Shown piece by piece: positions 27,078 to 35,779 of a DNA stretch of 64,000 nt; positions within the stretch are counted from its first letter, which is position 1, and the number at the start of each line of letters is the position of its first letter. A program made the translations under genes and the position numbers. The notes below the pieces were generated by a model. It saw only the letters and a program-made list of their open reading frames with translations. It was not told the DNA's origin and searched no databases. Source of the stretch: JAGHEK01 sp044426235 (lineage in GTDB: Bacteria > Bacillota > Clostridia > Peptostreptococcales > Peptostreptococcaceae); the NCBI GenBank assembly GCA_044426235.1, contig JAWXUS010000005.1, positions 19,114-83,113 of the forward strand, in the 5' to 3' direction.

Positions 27078-27698
27078 ATGAATAAAGTTAAGGTAATGAT
27101 AAGTGGTACAGAATATAGTATGGTGAGTGAAAAAGATGAAGCTCATATGTTATCTATTTCAAAATATGTTAACAGTGAAATGGGTCGAATTGAAGAAGGA
27201 ATGACAAGACTTGCCGTAAAAGATATAGCAATTTTAACTTGTATAAATATAGCAGATCAACTTTTTGATTGCGGTTATGAAAATGAACTTTATGCAAAAG
27301 ACGTTAAAGAGCTTGAAGGAAAAATAGAACTTATGTCTAAAGAAATAGATAATAATGGGCAAGAAGTTAGAATTGAATATAATAGTTTAAAAAAGAATCA
27401 CGAAAATTTAAAGTCTAAGCATGAAGAAGAAAAAAATAAAGTTATAACTTTAAATCAAGAACTTGAAGAATATAAAAAACAATTAGAATTATTAAGTAGT
27501 GAAAAAGAACAACTTCAAAAAGAAATTGATGATAACCAAAAATTTGTTGATGAACAAAAAGCAATTACATCAGAATACGAGCAAAAAGCAAGACATGCAG
27601 AACAATTATCTTCAAAGTTTCAAAATGATAACTACAAGATGCAACTTGAAAAAGTGGCGCTTGAAGAAAAGATAAAAGAGTTAAAAAGTACGGATTAA
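27078..27698 (+). CDS. zapA: ZapA-domain cell division protein with extended coiled coil
   Basis: 206 aa, about twice the length of a minimal ZapA. The N-terminal ZapA domain (1-90: KVKVMISGTEYSMVSEKDEAHML... RLAVKDIAILTCINIADQL) binds FtsZ filaments and promotes Z-ring bundling. It is followed by a continuous charged coiled coil (about 75-206) rich in Glu/Lys/Gln. A pheT-zapA order is standard in clostridia. A terminator overlaps its end. Confidence 0.88.
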   Translation: MNKVKVMISGTEYSMVSEKDEAHMLSISKYVNSEMGRIEEGMTRLAVKDIAILTCINIADQLFDCGYENELYAKDVKELEGKIELMSKEIDNNGQEVRIEYNSLKKNHENLKSKHEEEKNKVITLNQELEEYKKQLELLSSEKEQLQKEIDDNQKFVDEQKAITSEYEQKARHAEQLSSKFQNDNYKMQLEKVALEEKIKELKSTD

Positions 27699-27716
27699 TT
27701 TCCGTGCTTTTTTGTA
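27684..27716 (+). terminator. Terminator of pheST-zapA
   Basis: AAAGTACGG pairs with CCGTGCTTT (one G-U), followed by TTTT; it overlaps the zapA stop. Confidence 0.8.
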
Positions 27717-27856
27717 TATTTTTAAATAAATTTTAAGATAATAATAAAAATTGTTTGATATTAATAATCATATGGGTAATAATGTAACTAAGGAAATAAT
27801 TATTAATAATTAATTAGATAATTTAAATAAATAATAACTTAAATTGGAGGATTAAA

Positions 27857-28648
27857 ATGAAAAAATTAGAAAATAAAGTTGCATTAGTAACTTCTGCAAC
27901 AAGAGGAATAGGTCTTGCATCTGCACTTAAACTTGCAGAAAGTGGAGCAACAGTTTATATGGGAGTTAGAAGACTTGAAGTAACTCAAGAAATTTGTGAT
28001 GAATATGCACAAAAAGGTTACAAAATGTTCCCAGTATTTTTTGATGCATACCAATCAGAAAGTTATAAAACTATGGTTGAAGAAGTTGTACAAAAAGAAG
28101 GTAGACTTGATATATTAGTTAATAACTTTGGAACTTCAAGTCCAAAAGATGATCTTGATTTAGTTAATACTCAAGAAGATTATTTCTTTGATATGTTTAA
28201 AGCAAACGTTGGAACAATATTCTCAATTTCAAAATTAGCAATACCACATATGATAAAAGGTGGAGTAGGAAGTATAGTAAATATTTCTTCAATAGGTGGA
28301 ACTACTCCTGATGTAACTAGAATTGCTTATGGAGTAACAAAGTCTGGAGTAAATAACATTACTCAACAAATAGCTATGCAATATGCTAGACAAAATATAA
28401 GATGTAATGCAGTACTTCCAGGATTTACTGCAACTGATGCAGCACTTGATAATATGCCAGAAGAATTTATTAAATCATTCTTATCTCACGTGCCTTTAAA
28501 TAGAGCAGGTAAACCTGAAGATATGGCAAATGCAGTTTTATTCTTTGCGAGTGAAGATTCTTCATACGTAACAGGTAATATAATGGAAGTTGCTGGAGGA
28601 TACGGAATAGGAACTCCTCAATATGCAGATACAATAAGAAGTTTATAA
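27857..28648 (+). CDS. Short-chain dehydrogenase, 7-alpha-hydroxysteroid-dehydrogenase-like
   Basis: A 263-aa classical SDR. NAD(P) site TSATRGIGLAS (12-22), NNFG motif, catalytic Ser145, Tyr158 and Lys162 (YGVTK). Its C-terminal half (NIRCNAVLPG... LSHVPLNRAGKPEDMANAVLFFASEDSSYVTG... GGYGIGTPQYAD) closely resembles clostridial 7-alpha-HSDH enzymes from memory, including the GTPQY end that few other SDRs share. Such enzymes oxidise the 7-OH of bile acids. The assignment is by recall, and a different alcohol substrate remains possible. It is monocistronic, with a possible promoter TTGATA-N16-TAATAA at 27755-27782. Confidence 0.75.
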   Translation: MKKLENKVALVTSATRGIGLASALKLAESGATVYMGVRRLEVTQEICDEYAQKGYKMFPVFFDAYQSESYKTMVEEVVQKEGRLDILVNNFGTSSPKDDLDLVNTQEDYFFDMFKANVGTIFSISKLAIPHMIKGGVGSIVNISSIGGTTPDVTRIAYGVTKSGVNNITQQIAMQYARQNIRCNAVLPGFTATDAALDNMPEEFIKSFLSHVPLNRAGKPEDMANAVLFFASEDSSYVTGNIMEVAGGYGIGTPQYADTIRSL

Positions 28649-28669
28649 TTTAATTTAAAACAAAAGAAG

Positions 28670-28698
28670 TAGGATCATTTTTTGATCCTATTTTTTTG
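28670..28698 (+). terminator. Terminator after the SDR gene
   Basis: TAGGATCA/TGATCCTA with a 5-nt T loop and seven T. Confidence 0.85.
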
Positions 28699-28768
28699 AT
28701 GCAAAAATGTTAATATGTTATACTTTTAGGATATTAATAATTAATATTATAAAACTAAGGAGAAATTT

Positions 28769-31165
28769 ATGACAAATATTGAGTTATTATCGCCAGTTGG
28801 TTCATTTGATGCCCTAAAAGCAGCAGTACAAAATGGAGCCGATTCGGTTTATTTGGGTGGAAAAGATTTTAGTGCAAGAGCATCTGCAAATAACTTTAGT
28901 AGAGAAGAATTAGTTGATGCTGTTAAGTATGCCCATATTAGAGGGGTTGAGGTTTTCGTTACTGCAAATACTTTAATAAAGGAAAATGAAGTAGCAGATT
29001 TTTTAGAGTATGCTAAATTCTTATATGATATAGATATTGATGCAATAATTTTACAAGATATCGGTATGGCAAGACTTTTAAAAGAAAAATTACCAGATTT
29101 TGAACTTCATGCTAGTACTCAAATGGTTGCACATTCACTTGAAGATGTTAAGTATTTAGAGAGTGTTGGGTTTGATAGAGTAGTTCTTGCAAGGGAAGTT
29201 AGTGTTACTGAAATAAAATATATTTGTGAAAATAGCACTGCAGATATTGAAGTGTTTGTTCATGGTGCACTTTGTGTTAGTTATTCTGGGCAATGCTTTA
29301 TGAGTTCTATGCTTGGAAATCGTTCTGGAAATAGAGGTAGATGTGCCCAACCTTGTAGACAAAGATATAATTTAATTGATTATAAATCTAAGGAAGTTAT
29401 AAATACTAATGGGGATTATTTACTTAGTCAAAAAGATTTAAATGCAATCGAAAATATTAATGAAGTAATTGATGCAGGAGTTTATTCTCTTAAAATTGAA
29501 GGAAGAATGAAAAAACCTGAATATGTTGCAACGGTAACAGAAAGTTATAGAAAAACTATTGATGAATATTTAAAAACTAAAAAAGTACAAGTATCAGATG
29601 AAACTATGAGTGATTTATATACTATGTTCAATAGAAAATTTACTAAAGGATTACTTCTTGGAGACGTTGGAATTGATACTATGAATTCTGAATTACCAAA
29701 TAATATTGGTTTATTCGTTGGAACTGTTATTGATTATAATAAGAAAGCAAAAAGGCTTAAGTTAAAACTTGATAATACTCTTAAAAAGGGTGATGGAATA
29801 AATCTTGGTGGAGGTACTATTGGTAGAATTTTAAAAGGTAATGAAATTTATCAAATTGCCCATAAAGGTGAAATTATAGAACTTGATTTTGTTGGTGAGG
29901 CTAAGAAAAATCAAATAGTATACAAAACTTCAGATGGAGATCTTTTAGATAGAGTACAAAAGACTTTTATGACTGAAAAAGAGCTTAGAAAAAATTATGT
30001 TAATGCAAAAGTAACTATAAAGTTAAATGAAAAAGCTATTCTTGAATTAACTGATTACAATGAAAATACTGCTATGGTTAGTAGTGAAAATGTTGTTGAA
30101 AAAGCTTTAAAAGTTGCACTTAGCGAAGATAAAGTTGAAACTCAAATAAGAAAAATGGGAAATACTCCATATGAAGTAAATGAAATTAATCTTGAAATAG
30201 ATTCTGATGTTAGTATGCCTATTAGTGTATTAAATCAAATGAGAAGAGAATGTATATCTTTATTAGATGAAAAAAGGATAAAAGTTAAAAATAGAAATTA
30301 TAAAAATAGTAAAGTTGATTATAGTCCAAAAATTATTCGAGAAGAAAAAGAAATAAAGTTAAATGCTAAAGTTAAGAATTTAGAACAATTAAATTCATTA
30401 ATTTCTTATGATTTAGATAAAATATATTATGAAGATGTGTTTACTCTTGATGAGGCGATTAAGATAGCAGATAAATATAATAAAAAATTAATTTATTCAT
30501 CTCCAAGAATAATAAGACATAAGGAGTATAATAATCTGAAAAAAGCTAAAAATATAGATGAAATACAAGTTTCTAATTGGGGAAGTATAGCCTATTTTAG
30601 TGATAAGAAGTTAAATATAGATTATTTCCTTCATTCGTTTAATAGTCAGACTTTAAAGCATTTTGAGGAGATAAATGTAAATAATGTTTGTATATCTCAA
30701 GAGCTTAATTTAAGTGAAATAAAAGAAACTATAAAGTATTCTAATTTAGATATAGAAAGTATAGTTTATGGATATTCACCTCTTATGTTAACTGAATATT
30801 GTCCAATGGGTGTTTTGGTTCGTGATTGTAAGAAGGATAAAAGAAATTCAGAGTGTAGAGAAAGTATTTATGCACTACAAAATATGGACGGTGAGGAATT
30901 TAGAGTTTCTCAAGATTTATTCTGTAGAAGTACAATATATAATTCAAAAGTAACTTTAATTGCCAAAAGTTTAGAAGAATTAAAAGTTTCTAAGATAAAT
31001 AATTTTAGACTTGATTTTACTTTAGAAAATAGCGAAGAAGTAAAAGAGGTTGTTGAATCATTCTTTGAAATAATAGAAAATGATTATGAAATTGGTCCGA
31101 AATTTGAAAAATTACTTAAAAAAGTTGAAACTACTAGTGGTCATTACTATAAAGGTGTTGAATAA
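28769..31165 (+). CDS. U32-family peptidase-like protein (rRNA/tRNA hydroxylation group)
   Basis: 798 aa. The N-terminal U32 domain (about 1-280) shows the signature ELLSPVGSFDALKAAVQNGADSVYLGG, VHGALCVSYSGQC and GNRGRCAQPCRQRY with the conserved Cys cluster. The middle is a DUF3656-type region and a second domain carries further Cys (TEYCPMGVLVRDC). Characterised members of this group (RlhA, TrhP) take part in prephenate-dependent RNA hydroxylation, so the peptidase label is historical. It is a single gene with its own terminator-bounded transcript. Confidence 0.85.
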   Translation: MTNIELLSPVGSFDALKAAVQNGADSVYLGGKDFSARASANNFSREELVDAVKYAHIRGVEVFVTANTLIKENEVADFLEYAKFLYDIDIDAIILQDIGMARLLKEKLPDFELHASTQMVAHSLEDVKYLESVGFDRVVLAREVSVTEIKYICENSTADIEVFVHGALCVSYSGQCFMSSMLGNRSGNRGRCAQPCRQRYNLIDYKSKEVINTNGDYLLSQKDLNAIENINEVIDAGVYSLKIEGRMKKPEYVATVTESYRKTIDEYLKTKKVQVSDETMSDLYTMFNRKFTKGLLLGDVGIDTMNSELPNNIGLFVGTVIDYNKKAKRLKLKLDNTLKKGDGINLGGGTIGRILKGNEIYQIAHKGEIIELDFVGEAKKNQIVYKTSDGDLLDRVQKTFMTEKELRKNYVNAKVTIKLNEKAILELTDYNENTAMVSSENVVEKALKVALSEDKVETQIRKMGNTPYEVNEINLEIDSDVSMPISVLNQMRRECISLLDEKRIKVKNRNYKNSKVDYSPKIIREEKEIKLNAKVKNLEQLNSLISYDLDKIYYEDVFTLDEAIKIADKYNKKLIYSSPRIIRHKEYNNLKKAKNIDEIQVSNWGSIAYFSDKKLNIDYFLHSFNSQTLKHFEEINVNNVCISQELNLSEIKETIKYSNLDIESIVYGYSPLMLTEYCPMGVLVRDCKKDKRNSECRESIYALQNMDGEEFRVSQDLFCRSTIYNSKVTLIAKSLEELKVSKINNFRLDFTLENSEEVKEVVESFFEIIENDYEIGPKFEKLLKKVETTSGHYYKGVE

Positions 31166-31210
31166 TTAGAAAATAAAAAATATACGTAAAATTTTATTAA
31201 TATACCCCCT

Positions 31211-31246
31211 AATTATATCTATTATGTTAAAATGATAGATATAATT
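31211..31246. promoter_or_regulatory. Perfect 12-bp inverted repeat around an extended -10 (ECF gene promoter)
   Basis: AATTATATCTAT (31211-31222) and ATAGATATAATT (31235-31246) are exact complements separated by 12 nt that contain TGTTAAAAT, an extended -10 box. This is consistent with an operator overlapping the promoter of the next gene. Confidence 0.55.
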
Positions 31247-31270
31247 AATTTTAAAATATGGGAGGTATTT

Positions 31271-31762
31271 ATGAGTAAAAATATTTCATTAACTGGTATT
31301 TTTGCAGCTTTAACATTTGTGTTTACTGCATATATTTTTCATATACCAGCAGGTACAGCAGGATATATGCACATAGGAGATACATTTATCTACCTAGCGG
31401 CATCAATATTACCATTAAAATTTGCTATGATAAGTGGTGCACTTGGAGGAATGCTTGCAGACACACTTCTGGGAGCTTTAATGTGGGTAATTCCTACTAT
31501 GATTATAAAACCTATTTTAGCGATTTGTTTCAAAAAAGACGATAAAAAAATCGTAACTAAAAGAAACGTATTAGGTTCAATTGTTGCAGGTGCTGTGGGA
31601 ACGTTTTTATATATGATTGCAGGTGGATTTATTTATGGATTTGAAGGTGCATTTGCTATTGGTATGATAACGTTAATACAACCAATAGGAAGTACAATAT
31701 TTTATGTTTTAGTTGGTAGTGCATTAGACAAAATAAACTTTATAGAAAGATTTACTGTATAA
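31271..31762 (+). CDS. ECF transporter S (substrate-binding) component
   Basis: 163 aa with about five or six membrane helices and the S-component look: AYIFHIPAGTAGYMHIGDTFIYLAASILP followed by GALGGMLADTLLGA. It is a small-molecule (vitamin-type) binding subunit that would dock on a shared EcfAA'T module encoded elsewhere. ATG 31271 has GGGAGG 5 nt upstream; the more upstream in-frame ATG (31232) lies in the inverted repeat and has no ribosome binding site. The substrate is not determinable; there is no riboswitch upstream. Confidence 0.82.
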   Translation: MSKNISLTGIFAALTFVFTAYIFHIPAGTAGYMHIGDTFIYLAASILPLKFAMISGALGGMLADTLLGALMWVIPTMIIKPILAICFKKDDKKIVTKRNVLGSIVAGAVGTFLYMIAGGFIYGFEGAFAIGMITLIQPIGSTIFYVLVGSALDKINFIERFTV

Positions 31763-31804
31763 ACTATATTTTATATAGATTAAATTTATTAAAGGAGACT
31801 TACT

Positions 31805-32128
31805 ATGAGAGAAAAAGCAGTACATTTATTAAATGATAGTTTACAAAGTGAACATTTAATAAAGCACTCTTATTCTGTTGAGTATGCTATTAGAGAACTA
31901 GCAAATAAATTAGAGCCACAAAAAGAAAAAGAGTGAGCACTTACAGGATTTGTGCACGATTTTGATATAGACATATTAGATTATAAAAATAATGAAGAAG
32001 AAGTAAAAAATCACGATTTAAAAAAGTTTGCCGAAGTTGTAAACAGAGATACTATAAGAAGTTTTGAAGAATTTGCAGAATTATCACTTAGTGCGATTAA
32101 TAATATAAGTGATGTTTTAGGAGTATAA
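31805..32128 (+). pseudogene. Broken HD-domain phosphohydrolase gene (TGA at conserved Trp, internal deletion)
   Basis: An AAAGGAG ribosome binding site precedes ATG 31805, and the frame reads LIKHSYSVEYAIRELANKL, then TGA at 31934-31936, then ALTGFVHDFDID. HD-domain proteins of this family (about 185 aa) read E-W-x-L-x-GLLHD here, so TGA stands exactly where Trp (TGG) is expected. After HDFDID the frame jumps to KKFAEVVNRDTIRSFEE... NNISDVLGV, which matches the family C-terminus, so some 60-70 central residues with further HD-site residues are missing. A nonsense codon plus a deletion makes decay likely. It is in the middle of a tight ECF - HD - DUF308 cluster. Confidence 0.75.
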
Positions 32129-32129
32129 T

Positions 32130-32669
32130 ATGTTTTTTATGAATTTTAATGATTTTAATAAAAAAGAGAATGCTAATAAGTTCGTAATATTTGGATTGAT
32201 TATGCTTTGTCTTGGATTTGCATCTTTTATTTTTAAAGATATGGGAGTAAGAATAATTTCATATAGTGTTGCTATATTATTTTTATTTTTTGCTTATTTA
32301 AATGGGATTAATATAAATGATAGAAAAAGATATCAATTAAGTAATGAAATAAAACCTTATTTAATTTTAGAGGGTATATTAATTACTGTATCTGCATTAT
32401 TTTTTATTTTCCCAACGAAAATTCAAGAAATTTCATCAGTAATAATTGGATTATCAATGTTAATTTCAAATGTTAGAAATTATATTTCAAATAAAGATAA
32501 TCCGTATTATACAATTGGATTTTCAAAAATACTTTCGTTCATATTTTCACTAGTTTTAATATTTTCACCACTATTTTTAACAAAATTTTTACTTTCTATA
32601 TTTTCATTCATAATAGTTACTATAGGTATTAATCTATTTAGCTTTGGAATGAAGATGAGAAAATATTAA
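32130..32669 (+). CDS. DUF308/HdeD-like small membrane protein
   Basis: 179 aa with about six hydrophobic helices in pairs, the arrangement of DUF308 (HdeD-like) proteins; function is unknown. Its ATG lies 1 nt after the stop of the HD remnant, and its AGGAG ribosome binding site is inside the remnant's last codons, so translation was once coupled. A bidirectional terminator follows. Confidence 0.7.
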   Translation: MFFMNFNDFNKKENANKFVIFGLIMLCLGFASFIFKDMGVRIISYSVAILFLFFAYLNGININDRKRYQLSNEIKPYLILEGILITVSALFFIFPTKIQEISSVIIGLSMLISNVRNYISNKDNPYYTIGFSKILSFIFSLVLIFSPLFLTKFLLSIFSFIIVTIGINLFSFGMKMRKY

Positions 32670-32696
32670 AAACCTACAATTTGTAGGTTTTTTTAT
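32668..32696. terminator. Bidirectional terminator between the DUF308 gene and gpx
   Basis: AAACCTAC/GTAGGTTT with a 5-nt loop, A-rich before and T-rich after. Confidence 0.85.
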
Positions 32697-33169
32697 TATT
32701 TAAGAAGTTTTTCAATATCTTTTTTCATTTTATTTGGAGCAGTAATTGGTGCATATCTCTTAACTACATTTCCTTTATCATCAAGTAAAAACTTAGTGAA
32801 ATTCCATTTTATATCGTCTTTTAATAATCCTTTTGCCTCGTGCTTTAAAAATTTATAAATTGGGTGAGTATTATCTCCATTAACGTCAATCTTATCAAAC
32901 ATTTTGAATGTAACACCGTAATTTAATTGGCAAAAGCTATGTATTTCATCATTTGAATTTAATTCTTGATCATTAAATTGCCCACAAGGGAAACCAAGTA
33001 TTTCAAAGTTTTTATCTTGAAATTCTTTATATATTTCTTCTAATTCTTCAAATTGAGGAGTAAGTCCGCATTTACTAGCCGTATTTACTATAACTAAAAC
33101 CTTACCTTGAAATTCTTTCATACTAATTTCTTGACCTTTAATATTTTTTGCATTTAAATCATAAAACAT
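32696..33169 (-). CDS. Glutathione peroxidase-family thiol peroxidase
   Basis: 157 aa. Reduces peroxides with a Cys-based active site: Cys34 in NTASKCGLTPQ (ordinary TGT codon, not selenocysteine), the Gln in FPCGQF and the Trp/Asn pair in WNFTKF. The second Cys in FPCGQF (about residue 68) suggests a thioredoxin-linked mechanism rather than use of glutathione. The start ATG at 33169 follows AAGGAG on the minus strand. It is divergent from mutS2 across a perfect palindrome. Confidence 0.92.
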   Translation of the reverse strand: MFYDLNAKNIKGQEISMKEFQGKVLVIVNTASKCGLTPQFEELEEIYKEFQDKNFEILGFPCGQFNDQELNSNDEIHSFCQLNYGVTFKMFDKIDVNGDNTHPIYKFLKHEAKGLLKDDIKWNFTKFLLDDKGNVVKRYAPITAPNKMKKDIEKLLK

Positions 33170-33229
33170 AAAGAAACTCCTTTTATTAAAAATTTATTAT
33201 TATTATATATTAGTTATACCCATTAATAT

Positions 33230-33270
33230 ACTATACATATTAAAAAATGATATATTTTAATATGTATAGT
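33230..33270. promoter_or_regulatory. Perfect 16-bp inverted repeat between gpx and mutS2
   Basis: ACTATACATATTAAAA (33230-33245), 9-nt spacer, exact complement at 33255-33270. It is flanked by TACCCA upstream and TGGGTA downstream, which add a second pairing layer. It lies 60 nt from each start codon, a position that suits an operator for one or both divergent promoters. Confidence 0.6.
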
Positions 33271-33334
33271 TGGGTAGAATAAAGTGTGATATAATAAAAC
33301 GTTAAGAAATTAAATTTATTAAAAAGGAGCTTTT

Positions 33335-35707
33335 ATGAATAAGAAATCTTTAAGAGTTTTAGAATTTGATAAAATAGTAGAAATGTTAAAAGAAAAAGTT
33401 TCATCATCTCTTGGAATGAAATATGTAGATGATTTATATCCAAGTGGAGATTTTGATGAAGTTGAATATAGATTAAAAGAAACTAGTGAAACACAAGCTA
33501 TATTAACTAAAAGAGGTTATATTGAACTTAGTGGAATTCACGATATTAAAGACAAAGTTAAAAGGGCTAGCGTTGGAGGAACTCTTGATGCTTTAAGTAT
33601 CTTAAAAATTGGAGAGAGTCTTCGAGTAGCTAGGACTTTAAAAAATAACTTATCGAGTAATGAAGAATTTAATTATCCAATAATTCAAGGACTTCTTGAA
33701 GGACTTTTTATATATAGAGATTTGGAAGATGAAATACTTAATGCAATAATTAGTGAAATTGAGATAAGTGATAATGCATCAAGTACTTTAAGAGATATTA
33801 GAAGGCGTATAATTCAAAAAAATCAATCGATAAGATCAAAGTTAAATTCAATAATTTCATCAAGCACATATCAAAAATATCTTCAAGATGCAATAATATC
33901 AGTTAGAGGTGATAGATTTGTAATTCCTGTTAAATCAGAGTATAGATCTAATGTATCTGGTATTATTCACGATCAATCTTCATCTGGTCAAACATTATTT
34001 ATAGAACCGATGACTATAGTTGATATGAATAATGAACTTCGTCAATTAAGACTTAGTGAAGAAGAAGAAATTGAAAGAATACTTCAAGAGTTTTCAAATA
34101 AGATTGGTGAAATAAATGAAGATTTAATGGCAAATCAAGAAATACTAGGGAGAGTAGATTTTGCATTTGCAAAAGGAAAACTTGCTATTAGTATGAAAGC
34201 TATTGAGCCATTTTTAAATAGAGATAAATATATAAATATAAAAGATGGACGTCACCCACTTTTAGATAGAAAAATAGTAGTTGGAAATGATATTTATTTA
34301 GGTAGAGATTTTGATACATTAGTTATTACAGGACCAAATACAGGAGGGAAAACTGTAACTATAAAGACTGTTGGTTTATTTGCTTTAATGGTTCAAAGTG
34401 GACTTCATATAACTTGTAATTATGGAAGTTGTATGACAGTTTATGAAAATGTTTTTGCAGATATTGGAGATGAACAAAGTATAGAACAGAGTTTATCTAC
34501 ATTCTCATCACATATGACAAATATAGTAGATATTTTAGATAAATTAAATGAAAATTCATTAGTTATATTTGATGAACTAGGAGCAGGAACAGATCCAATA
34601 GAAGGAGCAGCCCTTGCAGTTGCAATTCTTGAGGAAGTGAAATCTATTGGTGCAAGCTGTATTGCAACTACTCATTATACAGAAATAAAAAATTATGCTT
34701 TAGTAAATAAGGGAATTGAAAATGCTGCAGTTGATTTTGATGTTGAAAAATTAGAACCAACTTATAAATTATTAATTGGAGTTCCTGGAAAATCTAATGC
34801 ATTTTCTATATCAAAAAGATTAGGACTTAGTGATTATGTTATATCTAAGGCTAAAGAATTTATAGATAGCGATAATATCGAACTTGAAGATGTTTTACTT
34901 AGAGTTGAAAAAAATAGAATTCAAACTGAAAAAGATAAAAAAGAAGCAGAAAGATTAAAAGAAGAAATAGAAAAAATTAAAAATGGATATGAAGAAAAAT
35001 TAGAAAAGATTGAAAATCAAAAAGAAAAGATAATGGAAAAAGCAAGGCAAGATGCTTTTAGTATAACCAGAGATGCAAAAGAAGAAGTTGAGAATATTAT
35101 AAAAGAACTTAGAAAACTTGAAATTGAGAATGCATCAAAAGAAAAAAATAGACAAATTGAAGATTTAAGAAAAGAATTATCAAAGTCTATGGGTAATTTA
35201 CAACCAACGGTTGAGAGTATGATTATACCTAAAGTGTCAAAGAAGGAAATTAAGGAATTAAAGGTTGGAGAAGAAGTAAAAGTAATTACTCTAAATCAAC
35301 AAGGAAGTGTTGTGTCAGTTGATAATAAGAGAAAAGAGGCAGTAGTTCAAATGGGAATTATGAAAATGACTCTACCATTTAAGTCTCTTGAAAAGGTTAA
35401 AAAAGAAGTAAAAACTACTGTAACTAAAAACACTAGAAAGATAATTACTCAAAAATCTGGAAAAGTTAGTCGTGAAGTTGATTTAAGAGGTCTTAATTTA
35501 GAAGAGGCGATACTTGATCTTGAAAAATATTTAGATGATGCATATCTTAGTGGACACGATAATGTAACTGTAATTCATGGAATTGGTACAGGAGTATTAA
35601 AAAAGGGATTACAAGATATAATTATTAGAAATAAATGTGTTAAAAGTAAGAGAGATGGACAATATGGAGAAGGTGGTGCAGGAGTTACTATTGTAACCTT
35701 TAAATAA
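33335..35707 (+). CDS. mutS2: MutS2 (RqcU) ribosome rescue / endonuclease
   Basis: 790 aa. MutS-like core without mismatch-recognition domain I, Walker A GPNTGGKT at 333-340, Walker B LVIFDELGAGTDP, coiled-coil clamp (about 520-640), KOW-like segment and C-terminal Smr domain (about 712-790; EVDLRGLNLEEA and VIHGIGTGVLKKG). Members split collided ribosomes or restrict recombination. Ribosome binding site AAAAGGAG. It is followed 72 nt later by argS. Confidence 0.95.
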   Translation: MNKKSLRVLEFDKIVEMLKEKVSSSLGMKYVDDLYPSGDFDEVEYRLKETSETQAILTKRGYIELSGIHDIKDKVKRASVGGTLDALSILKIGESLRVARTLKNNLSSNEEFNYPIIQGLLEGLFIYRDLEDEILNAIISEIEISDNASSTLRDIRRRIIQKNQSIRSKLNSIISSSTYQKYLQDAIISVRGDRFVIPVKSEYRSNVSGIIHDQSSSGQTLFIEPMTIVDMNNELRQLRLSEEEEIERILQEFSNKIGEINEDLMANQEILGRVDFAFAKGKLAISMKAIEPFLNRDKYINIKDGRHPLLDRKIVVGNDIYLGRDFDTLVITGPNTGGKTVTIKTVGLFALMVQSGLHITCNYGSCMTVYENVFADIGDEQSIEQSLSTFSSHMTNIVDILDKLNENSLVIFDELGAGTDPIEGAALAVAILEEVKSIGASCIATTHYTEIKNYALVNKGIENAAVDFDVEKLEPTYKLLIGVPGKSNAFSISKRLGLSDYVISKAKEFIDSDNIELEDVLLRVEKNRIQTEKDKKEAERLKEEIEKIKNGYEEKLEKIENQKEKIMEKARQDAFSITRDAKEEVENIIKELRKLEIENASKEKNRQIEDLRKELSKSMGNLQPTVESMIIPKVSKKEIKELKVGEEVKVITLNQQGSVVSVDNKRKEAVVQMGIMKMTLPFKSLEKVKKEVKTTVTKNTRKIITQKSGKVSREVDLRGLNLEEAILDLEKYLDDAYLSGHDNVTVIHGIGTGVLKKGLQDIIIRNKCVKSKRDGQYGEGGAGVTIVTFK

Positions 35708-35779
35708 AATATTTTAATTCTTGAAAAAAATATAGATTTGATTTAACATAAGAAAGTAACTAAAGAAAAGGAGAAATTT

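Noticed and set aside
31805..32128. Established UGA-to-Trp genetic code for the whole organism
   Set aside because: All other Trp residues inspected use TGG, and the only gene with an in-frame TGA also shows an internal deletion, so a pseudogene is simpler. It is kept only as a question in the findings.
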